DNA from: Apostichopus japonicus
Lineage: Eukaryota > Echinodermata > Holothuroidea > Aspidochirotida > Stichopodidae
Reading direction: 5' to 3'
DNA: 64,000 nt
NCBI RefSeq assembly: GCF_037975245.1
Contig: NC_092581.1
Span: forward strand, 5,667,501-5,731,500
Below, one piece after another: positions 43,601-55,600 of the stretch (position 1 is its first letter; the number at the start of each line of letters is the position of its first letter). Both the position numbers and the translations under genes were made by a program. The notes under the pieces are model-generated. The model saw only the letters and a program-made list of their open reading frames with translations. It ran no database searches and was not told where the DNA came from.

Positions 43601-46600
43601 ACAAAACAGAAAGTGTTTACCCAATGAATATAATGTAGAAACCAATACAGTGATTGCCTTGTTCAAATACTAGTTACCCAAGTTCTTCATGTTCAAAACT
43701 TTGTAATAATAAAATAAAAAATCTGATCTAGCTATAACATTTACATCTTCTCCTTATTACAGGCATGTCTGTAAGCTTTACACTGATGTGTGTGTGGCCC
43801 ATTAACCAGTTTAGCATCGTAACAACAGTGATAATAATAGATTCACCTTTTGTTTATAAATCTTGAATTGTTTAGATGCAACTATGTATAACTGTACAGT
43901 TCTCTTGTCCATACTCTCCGTTCCATTCACAGTAAGAGGTGTTTCTGCCCTAGTTGTATGCTTTCTCTGGCCAACCTATAGATGCTTTCTTGAGCCAGTC
44001 CTATGCTTTCTCCAACCATATCTATACAATCTCTCTGCCTGAGTTTTCTATTCTATCTTGAGACTTCCATGCTATTATCATACACGCAACTATGTGATTC
44101 CTTGTTGCATTCCTGCCTCTCTCTCTCTCTCTGTTTACCCACCTCCTGATTAGCCATCCCACTCAGTACCTTTCTCCTATTTACCCACCTCCTGATTAGC
44201 CATCCCACTCAGAACCTTTCTCCTGTTTACCCACCTCCTGATTAGCCATCCCACTCAGTACCTTTCTCCTGTTTACCCACCCCCTGATTAGCCATCCCAT
44301 TCAGTACCTTTCTCCTATTTACCCACCTTCTGTTTAGCCATCCCACTCAGTACCTTTCTCCTGTTTACCCACCTTCTGATTAGCCATCCCACTCAGTACC
44401 TTTCTGCTGTTTATCCACCCCCTGATTAGCCATCCCACTCAGTACTTTTCTCCTGTTTACCCGCCTCCTCATTAGCCATCCCACTCAGTACCTTTCTCCT
44501 ATTTACCCACCTCCTGATTAGCCATCCCACTCAGTACCTTTCTCCTATTTACCCACCTCCTGATTAGCCATCCCACTAGAACCTTTCTCCTGTTTACCCA
44601 CCTGATTAGCCATCCCACTCAGTACCTTGCTCCTGTTTACCCACCCCCTGATTAGCCATCCCATTCAGTACCTTTCTCCTATTTACCCACCTTCTGTTTA
44701 GCCATCCCACTCAGTACCTTTCTCCTGTTTACCCACCTTCTGATTAGCCATCCCACTCAGTACCTTTCTGCTGTTTATCCACCCCCTGATTAGCCATCCC
44801 ACTCAGTACCTTTCTCCTGTTTACCCGCCTCCTCATTAGCCATCCCACTCAGTACCTTTCTCCTATTTACCCACCTGATTAGCCATCCCACTCAGTACCT
44901 TTTTCCTATTTACCCACCTCCTGATTAGCCATCCCACTCAGTACCTTTCTCCTATTTACCCACCTCCTGATTAGCCATCCCACGCAGTACCTTTCTCCTG
45001 TTTACCCACCTCCTGATTAGCCATCCCACTCAGTGCCTTTCTCCTATTTACCCACCTCCTGATTAGCCATCCCACGCAGTACCTTTCTCCTGTTTACCCA
45101 CCTCCTGATTAGCCATCCCACTCAGTACCTTTCTCCTGTTTACCCACCTCCTGATTAGCCATCCCACGCAGTACCTTTCTCCTATTTACCCACCTCCTGA
45201 TTAGCCATCCCACTCAGTGCCTTTCTCCTGTTTACCCACCTCCTGATTAGCCATCATACTCAGTACCTTTCTCCTGTCCATTTTTATCTAATTTGACATC
45301 TTTATTAAACCTTACCCTACATATGTACAGATTATCTGTCTTGGACACCCACCATGTGCACTTTCCTGGACAAGTCTAGAGCACCCCCAAATTGTTCCTA
45401 GCTCCTCCACCCCCCCCCCTCCCCTGCATGCATGTATGCACTCCTCTGATGAGTCTACAGCGCTCCCATTTTACACATAAATGCATGCTGCTCCTTGCAG
45501 TCCTTGTCTTTCCAACGTGACCTCCCACTGTTCGTCACAAGTTGATATGCACAGTCAAATCTATTCTTAGAAGTTTTCATTTTTGGTGAGCGGGTCCCCC
45601 AGTTGTTGAAATCACTTTGGATGTAAGGGTCTGTCCACTTCCAATCAGCTTCTATGTCCAGGTCGTTGTAACCAATCCACATTCCTGGCTCTCCTGTGGA
45701 TGAAAACAAAGTGCTATGACGATGTCTTTACACAGTACTGGAACAAACAAAGTAATACCTACATGCATACAAAACCTGAATAATTTGCATTCCTCAGAGT
45801 GATGGCCATCTTAGTAGTATTTGCATATGTACGTGGAAAGGTCCCAGCAGTTAAATACCTCCTCCCCTTTGCTCCTCCTCCCCTTGGCTCCCCGTCCAAT
45901 TTAATCCCAATTTCTCCCCCTGCCCTTTGGTCCTCCTTCCCTTTGCTCCTCCCCTTTGGTCCTCCTTCCTTTGCTCATCCTCTTCTTTGCTCTCTTTCTC
46001 ATTTGCTCCCTGTCCAATTTGCTCTCAATTGCTCCCCTCCCCTTTGCTCCTCCCCTTTGCGCTCCCTCTCATTTGCTCCTTCCCGTTGTTACTCCCTTTT
46101 GCTCCCCCGTCCCATTTGCTCCCCCTTCCATTTGCTCCCCCTCCCATTTGCTCCCCCTCCCATTTGCTCCCCTCCCTTTGCTCCTCCCCTTTGCTCCCCC
46201 TCCCCTTGGCTCCCCGTCCAATTTGCTCCCAATTGGTCCCCCTCCCCTTTGCTCCTCCCTTTTCTCCCACTTCCCTTTGCTCCTCCCATTTGCTGCCCCT
46301 CCCCCTTTGCTCCTCCCTTTTGCTGCCCTCCCATTTGCTCCTCCTTCCATTTACTCCTCCTTCCCTTTGCTCCTCCCCTTTGCTCCTCCTCCCATTTGCT
46401 CCCCCTCCCCTTTGCTCCTCCTCCCATTTTCCTCTCCTTTTACTTGTGTGTACTACTCACCTAAGCCGAAAAACCCCAACATAAATTGCCTGTATTCTGT
46501 GATGAAGACCTCTTCGTTGAAATTAGTTACTGAGACAAGGTGGGCTAGTTCCCTGCCCTCGCAGGCTGTAAAACTTGCACATGTCTGCTCAGCCTCAAAC

Positions 46601-49600
46601 CATGTCTGCTTTAGCCCAAAGAAACGGTAACAGAAGACACCAGTTGGCAGGTGAAACTGTGTCCAGAACGGTGGACAGTACTGGGCACCGAGAACACCCT
46701 CAGTGAAGATGACCACTAAAAGTGTAAGGATCAGCAGCTGTTTCTGCTTGTTGAACATGTTTGCACCTGCAAAGGAAACACAGATTAAACTGACAGTGAA
46801 ATGATGAGTGTTTCCTTGATAGTTACAACACCTAAGTTCATCAATGAAATAATTATTTATCTTTCTATACTGATGAGCAATTAGTGACATTTCTAGGCCG
46901 TATTGACCACTGAATCCAAAATGAATGTGTGCACATTGGTGGATGGACATCCATTTGTATGTTCCATGGGTGACATCCCTATGTTCCGACATCTCTATAT
47001 TCCGACGTCTCTATGTTCCTACAAAAAGATCAAATTCGGAGCAATTTTTTTTGATCCAAAAATTTGTTTGTACCAAGAGAACTAGTTTTATGACCCCAAT
47101 TTTTGGACCATATTTTGGGGGACTCAATTCTTTTGGACCCCCAGTTTTTGAGACAAATGAACTTTGGTCCAAAAAATTGGGTCTGAAAAAATGTTGGTCA
47201 AAAGAACTTAATAAGTACTAAAAATTGTCGGAACATAGAGATGTAACCGTTCCATGTTGTATTTCTGTCCAAAGAGCTATCCCAGGTTGGTTTCCAACCT
47301 GCTGGTATAGTATCAACCTACTTGATACACTAATATAGTCTGATAAATGAAAAAGTTCTGATGGTACAGATGGTAAACAACAGTAAAGAGCATTACTATA
47401 TTAAACTGGCAAAGGTTAAACACATGGAAGTACCTATAATGACTAAGGTGTAAAAGTTCCAACAGGATAGCATTCCTAGACAGTGGGAGGAGGTGTGATA
47501 ACTATTAATTGTGCCTAGTTTTAGCCTATTTTTATTTCTGTCTTTGGACTGTACTTCAGGCAAGAAACAGTTTAATAAGGCAACTTGAGTTGTTGATAAC
47601 AGGATATCATGTATTATCATTACAGAAGGCATTGTGGTAAGTATCCATGGTAACACCCATCATGTAGATTGATTTCCATATTTTGATGTTTTGGGTAAAT
47701 GGCACGGATTTCCTTTTTAAAGTCTCGATACCGTTATTGCTGACGAATTTCGGAAAACAAAGTTATAAACAAAACTTACAAAATATTTTATGGATGTGGT
47801 TGAAATTCAGGTCAGACCTGCTAGTTGTAGGCGACTAGATGTAGGCGACTAGATGTAGGCGACTAGAGCCACTTCTCTTTCAATCCTCTAAACCTAGCAG
47901 AAATGAACAACTTATCCACGATGAAATCAAGTACTTGTCCATCTACAGAGCTCGTTCTTGATTCGTCCTTGGAAGATCTTTTTAGCTATTATGTACAATC
48001 AATACACAGTCAATACTTTAATATTCACTGAGTTAACTGTATGAGACAGAAGTCACACCCTAACAGCCTGTTTGACTTTGTCGCATGAAATCAGACTTGA
48101 TTTAGTCAATTTGGGTTATGGTACTCAGTTTATGAACTTGGGGATTGTTAATACGGGAACCCCCTAATAGAAGTAGTAACCTCCACATTTTGAGTCAGTC
48201 GAAATTTAGTCAGTTGGAACGAATTAGTGACGTATCGGTATCGTTTCAAACGGCACATACCACAAAAGGAAAGGGGTGATTGTTTAATTTTAGATACATA
48301 ATACATCACTTTCATTTGTGTAGCTATAATTATATGGATGAGTTGCTTCACTGTATTAATCTTTGCAAGCATTTTTCTTCTCGATTCTTGATTGTTTTTA
48401 GTTGCTACGTAATGACATGACCATCATACTGTTTGTACAAAAACAATGGTGGAGTACAATAACTACATTGATTCAGGATTGATTTTTGCAATTAAGAAAT
48501 CCTGCATTTGTTAATATTTCTGAAAGCAATAATGCAAATAAAAATTAACATCACAATGTTCAGCATCACTAACATCCACATAAAACACATGTTACAGAAA
48601 CAATGGTGCAAATTACAATAACAAATTGATCCTGTTACCAGTCCAGTATCCCTCTATTTTCCGTCATTTCAGGGGAAGTAAAATATTATCAGGAAAAGTG
48701 AATTTCTGGAAGCTACTAGCCCTAATTGGGCAAGTTGTTTTAAAGAGTTAATGCACAGCCCTGATCAAGCACATTGTGACATGCTTGTCTGTTGGGCATT
48801 GGTTTTAAGCCCTTCTATTTGGAACAGGTAAGATTGTTTGCTCTCCTAATTGATAATGTTCCAGTGCCTGTAACACTAGTTGCTTTTGTTGCTATGGCAA
48901 TGACATGTGTCATTTTGCAAAATAGAAAGTTGTTTGGCAACAACCTTTTATTTGAACCCTCCTTTTCCTCATAAAATTTGATATACATCTTATCTGCTCA
49001 TCAGACAACATCCTGGTTGCTATGGTGATGAGTATATACCAGTGTGGTAAGATGATATTCTGAATTTTGAATTTGTCTGAAAATAGAGATATTTATCACC
49101 AGGAAAATGCAAAAAGAATGATCTGTTAGAAAGATGGCAGGCATGAAAATAAACATCATCAAGGTAGTCTGAAGTTTAGGGTCAGGGTCAAGAATAGTGA
49201 TGGGAAATCCAAAAAGATTAGAAATGTTGATGCATACACAGTTAAAGCCAAATTTAGGAGCATGGATGAGGGAATGGGGAGGGGGAGTGGGGGGGGGACA
49301 GTTAGTGGAGGGGAAGGGGGAGTTAGTGAAGGGGAAGTATATGGAGAGGAGATAGGAACAGCAGTATGAGTACTCTGTTACTATGAATATGTACAGTACA
49401 TCTCAGGTACCAAATATGTGGAAGTAGTAAGTTTTCAGGAAGTAGTCAGTTTTCCATATACGCCAATGAACTTCTTTTCCCATGCCATTGTATGTATGTA
49501 TATATGTATGTAATTTAGGTCCTCCTGCAAGGAACTCGCGAAGAAGCCATCATTGGCTTATCAAAGCCTCAAGCTGACCGAAGTCAGTCTATTACATTCA

Positions 49601-52600
49601 TATTTAACGTCCATGATTATCAATTGTCAACAACTCTGTAACTGGACGACATACATTAATCTTGGAGTGACACAAACTCGGACCTTATGATTGAAAGGCA
49701 CCGGCGTTAACCACTGAGCTAACACTCCTTTCAATGCAGGAGTTTGATCTGATCTCCCCCTGTCCATGCCATTACAATGCAGGAGTTTGATATGACCTCC
49801 TCCTTCAGTAATTGGTTTGAGTGAGTTTGCACCTGATTAATTCTAAAAACAGTGGAGTGTCTGGTTGACAAAGGGATTAAATTTAATTTCTTAATGATAT
49901 ATGCAATCTTTGAAAGAAAGTTTTAGGTTAATTGTCTTAGCAGTTGAACAAAGATAATCACATTTTGATCAATCAATACTGTGTTACAATTAGACAAAGT
50001 AGTAACTCTGTAAACTTTGAATTCATTTTAGTGTATAGCTTTAATGATTGCATAAGGAATGCATAATCAGCTTAGTTGCTTTAATTTAGTCACTTAGGCC
50101 TTGTTTTCACACTTTAGAAGTGCACCCGTACTTCAAGTCCACAAGGGCGATTAATTCCCTAAGTGTGAACGCTTGCGTACTCGTACTTCAAGTCTGCGTT
50201 CGTTCTTATAGAATAATACTTCTTTCAGGGTTTCTTCAATACCTCTTGCGATCTTAATAAATGTAATGTGAACAGTCGTGGACTTAATAGTGACCTGAGA
50301 TTTGCCGTTAAGTCATATAATAACCGCTCTATCCTGTTGCAATTGGGCGGGTATTTTGAACGTGCAGTACATGCGTGTGTTTTTGTTTGTACCAATAGAC
50401 GCTATACATGAACCATTTCATTATTCTTTGAACCGATTCGACCAATACTGCTAAAAATTCCACCGTGACTGTTGTGAGAAGAAAACAAACTAAACGACAG
50501 TCCTCTTAAATCTAATAAACTTTAATTCATTGTAGGCCAAACTCACAGATTTTTTAAGAGGCCAAAATCTGTAATTAAATGTTATATCAAAATGGATGAT
50601 TTTGGGTTCGGTTGCTAAGGCAGTTAGTAAAAGGCTAGAATCATTTCATGGCCTAGCCTATAATGAAGATACATTAGTCTATGCATAGACCCTACTAGAT
50701 CTTTATACCTACAACATTAAGTGCCTTCAATGTTGGATTAGCTTCAAATTCGACATTAGAAGTGACACACTGACTAGTAAATTTTTTCGCTCATCCATTT
50801 CATATGTTTGGAAGAAATACTAATCTGGGTTAACGTGTAGTGGTAATGGTAGTGGTACGGAGTGGGTCTGAATACAGTTTACTGTTTATGTGCGATGATT
50901 GAATGTTGCGGCGCAGTGGTGTACGGAGTAGCACTAACTAGTGCAGCACATTTGGCAATGGCAAAGCACAGGGAAATGTAAACAGCTTATATGACTTTTC
51001 ACAACTGCGCAGTATATTAATCTCACCAGCGGACTTTAATGTGAAACTCACTCGTTCTTAAATGTGAATGCGTCTCGTTCTTAACTAGTTCATCCTCCTC
51101 GTGGACTTAATATCAATAATCCCCCTTACGTTCTTAAATGTGGACTCAAGCCTTATATTGCTCATTATGAGAGTGACTCAGCCATTGGATATGTTTCCAA
51201 ATTAACCATTGAAGTGTAATGAGGTAGCCTGCACTTTACCTGTGAAGTGAGTGGCTGTGCAGCCATTTCTTATGGTTCGTTCACAGTTTCACAATGGAGT
51301 GAATGGTGTTGTGACTAAAGTTCATACAAAGGAGGTAAATACCAGTGTTAGGATTATCAGAGGCTCATAGCAGTCTATTATGGTATGGAAAGCGAAAAGG
51401 GCAACTTACGTCGTTGTCTAAACTAATGTTGTAAAAAATAGCTTTTTCACACGAAATTCAACTTGCGCAGCATATGCTTACTATACGCATGTCGTCAATT
51501 AGGATATGTGGGTAGTCTAGACTGTTTAGAATTTTTTCCATTGTTGAGTCTAGTAGTAAGAGTACCAATATGGCTCTAGGTGTAACAGTAGTAGGCCTAG
51601 TAGTAGAAGTAGTGGTAGCAAACTACGTATCATGCATTCTCCTGCGCTGGTGATGTTTTTGAATTTCGTGCTAAACGCCTATGTTTAACATCATGTGGAT
51701 GAGCAATTGTTGAACAGGGCCGATGGCAACAACGTAAGTTTAGACAATGACGTAAGTTTAGACAGCAGAAGTTTAGACATCAACATGAGTTTGAGCAACA
51801 ACGTGGTATAGTAAAACAGCAGCAACAACTTTAGTTTAGACAGCAACAAGCTTTAGTTTAGACAATGAAATAAGTTTTCCCTTTTGGCGTTCCATATTAT
51901 GGTAGCTCATGAAGTACTAGTGTAACATGAATCACAGTGTTGGATGTAAAAGAAATATTTTAACATGTTACCATGGAATTATATACTGGCAGCTTGTCAA
52001 ACTTTCATGTTGCACCAATTAGGTACCAGTATGTTGGTTATTTTACTGACAGGAGCACATATTGTCAAACCATGGAAAATGTGAGAAAACTCATAAATAT
52101 GCCTTTCATTAATTCTTTTGCAGACAGGATCTAGGCTCGAACCCCGGGTCTACAGATCAGTTGAATTCTTACATACAGTACCTGGGGAAAAAATATAGCA
52201 TCAGTTATTTAGTGCGCACAACCAGGCCAGTGTAAAACCCTAAATTCAACTGCAATGGTGGACCACTTAACTGCAGAGTTGTGTGAATTGTAGCTTTCTC
52301 CGTATTGGTTTTCTGTATGGTCACTTGTTAAGTATGCAAAAATTATATTCTGTTTGGTGACTACCATGATCATGGGAATGGTTACCAAGTATTATTATAA
52401 CCTCACTTCTACTATAATTTCCAAATCACCGTGGAGTCTATATATATGTTTCTTACGTCCTAACTAGAGCGTGGTCAATCGTTGCATCGGTACAGGGTCC
52501 ATATTCCTGAAGGGATGTCTGCTTAATTTGTCATTTCATCCCACATGGAAATGGAAACATTTCCTGCGGAAAGACAAGTATTTATGAGTTTGACCAGGCC

Positions 52601-55600
52601 GAAGAGCTCTGAGTGCGGAGTACTTTTTCAGCTGCTTCTTTGAAGAATAATAAAATTATGTCAACAATGCACCTCTGCTCCAGTTATCAATAATACTCTT
52701 GAGTTGGTATGGTTATATCTATGCAGCTGCTATAGGCCTCATCACTGTAGCTATTTCATATAACTACATTGTAGCGATATATGGCCTCATCCCCATAACT
52801 AGCTCATCTAGCATGTAGTTATAGGACTAATCCACATACATAGCTACCTTATGTAGCTATATAGTGTAGCTATATATGGCCTCATCACTGAAGCTATTTC
52901 ATATAGCTACCCTGTAGCTATACATGGTCCCATCCCCATAGCTATTTCATGTAGCATGTAGTTCAGGTTAGCTATAGGCCTCATCCATGTACATAGCTAC
53001 CTATGGTAACTACAGTGTAGCTATATATGGCCTCATCACTGTAGCTATTACATATAGCTACCGTGTAGCTATTCATGGTCCTATCCACATAAATATTTCA
53101 TAGAACATCATCATGTAGTTCAGAGTAGCTATAGGCCTCATCCATGTACATAGCTACCTCATGTAGCTACAGTACAGTGTAGCTATATATGGCCTCATCA
53201 CTGTAGCTATTTCATATAGCTACAGTATAGCTGTACATGGCCTCATCCCCATAACTAGCTCATCTAGCATGTAGTTCATAGTAGCTATAGGCCTCATCCA
53301 TGTACATAGCTACCTCATGTAGCTATATAGTGTCGCTATATATGGCCTCACCACTGTTGCTATTTTATATAGCTACCGAGTAGCTATACATGGTCCCATC
53401 CACATAGCTATTTCATGTAGTAGCATGTAGTTCAGGGTAGGTATAGGCCTCATCCATGTACATAGCTACATCATGTAGCTATATAGTGTAGCTTTATATG
53501 GCCTCATCACTAGCTATTTCATATAGCTACCAAGTAGCTTTACATGGTCCCATCCCCATAGCTATTTCATCTAGCATGTATTTCAGGGCATAGGAGGCTG
53601 GGGGGCTGCAGTCCCCCCTCCCCAAACAAAATTGAAAGAAAAAGATGAAAGTAGCAAAAAGCTCTCTTGGGGTTGGATTTTAAGGGTTGTTTGTTGTCTG
53701 GTTTAGGGTTGTACTGTATTCATGTATATACAGTACTAGCTGTTATAATGCTGGTAGCACCACACACACACACTAAAACCTAAAATGTATAAGATGCTGT
53801 GTTAGTCGCATTGATATGAGATAAACAGTCTAAGTACTGCATTGCTTGGTGCCAATAAATCTAGCCCTATCAATTGAAATGTTTCCTCTCTGCTAGCCAA
53901 ATACTCGTCGTTTTGGTCAATAGGGCTTAACAAGTCTTTCCCATTTAGTAGACTTAGGCGGATATTGCTAAACCATACTTTGTAGTTCAATGAAGTATAG
54001 TTATTGAGATCAGATAACAATGAATTGCATTTCATATATGGGAAAAGGTTATAAACGTAAGACCCGATCAGGAACAGATAAACTCACACTTAATTTGCAT
54101 TTTATTATTTCCTATTTTTGGGGGAAATTCATTGAGCATGTCAATAATTAGTTTGGTTTATTGATTCTGTTTGGTATTAAATGATTATTTAAATCATATA
54201 ATATATAAGTATATAAATTATAGACAAAATGGAAATTACATTTGGTGCTTAATGAGAGCAAATACTGCTCTGAGGGTGTGTGTGATGGTATGGTGCTATG
54301 GTGTGAGGGTGGTGTGAGTTTGCAGTATAAGTACTTACTTGACATCAAAGACTGCTGTGATGGTGGTGTGAGGATGGTGTGAGTTTATACTTATAAGTAC
54401 TTAACAATTTATTACACAACAACTATATACAAGTAAAATAGTAGGTTCAATATAATGATGTTCAAGTTTATGTTTACAATCAATATTTTTCTATTTCTGA
54501 AGATGATCAAGTGAGTTATAGTAATGAACTGTGAGAAACAGATGATTAATGTCGTTAGCGGTTACCTCTAACAGATTTGGTTGTCTGTTAGCGGTAACCT
54601 CTAACAGATTTGGTTGTCTGACTAGTTAGTTATCTTGGACAGTCATCAGTGGACTTTCTTGTAAAGTAGATAGATATATGCAGGCACTGACCCAAGTATA
54701 TAAACCAAATGACAGAGATCACTGCTTGGAATTCCTGTATAACCCAACAGTCTCTCAGAATGTAATTCAGGATTTTTGTATCAATTTGCTTAAAATGAAA
54801 CTCAATTATCAGTACTTATGTTTGTATGTTTATGTTGTTAAGTTTTAGAAGACCCCCAACCCCCCCCCCTCCCCCCAAACAAAACAAAAAAACAGAATGA
54901 TAAGAGACACTCCATGCTCAAATTTAAGAGCTTTTAAAAATTTAATAGCTGAATTAATGTTATGACTTAGTCAGGTCTTGACAAGGGGTTGAAATTTAAA
55001 AAAAAAATCGGAATTATGTAAAATATGCAGATTGTAAAGACCAAATATTGGTGGAGATATGACATCTATAGACCAATTCTTTACTGCTCGTTGGGATTTC
55101 TTTGTTATAGTTACTGTCTATGAAATATCACTTTTCCATTGCTGTAAGCAAAATTTTTATTGAAATCTCAAAGGAAACTAGTCTTTGTTGCCCAGAGATG
55201 TAGCCTGTGCTCTTCCTACAGTATATATATATGATTAAACTATAGTATTACCATTCTGTGGGTCTTTTTTAAAAAGCTCCATATTCATAGAACTATCTTA
55301 TAAGTTAGTGAAATGAAATGGAAACCTGTAAACACAGTACTTGGACCCTTTCAAAGTTCATTTTTTCCAGAGAGACAAATGTCGATCAGAAACAAAAAGT
55401 ACTTTATGGAAGAATTGGAAAGTATGTCACCCTTTGTTTTCTGTCATGATCACCCTTCACCAATCAATCAATGCTAACAGATTTAGTAAAGCTTTATAGT
55501 GTACCTGGAAAAGTTCCTTTACAAATTAATCAATGCTAGCAGACTTTGGTTAAGCTTATAGTAACTTGGAAAAGTTGTTTTCCTAATAATTATGATGAAT

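Noticed and set aside
45799-46630. Pro/Leu-rich and Gly/Lys-rich open frames of up to 224 codons
   Set aside because: Generated by the polypyrimidine minisatellite in the lectin intron; several frames overlap with no common start or conservation.
46759-46992. N-terminal extension of the lectin to 179 codons in one frame
   Set aside because: It crosses a good splice acceptor (TTTGCAG at about 46767) and would bury the signal peptide.
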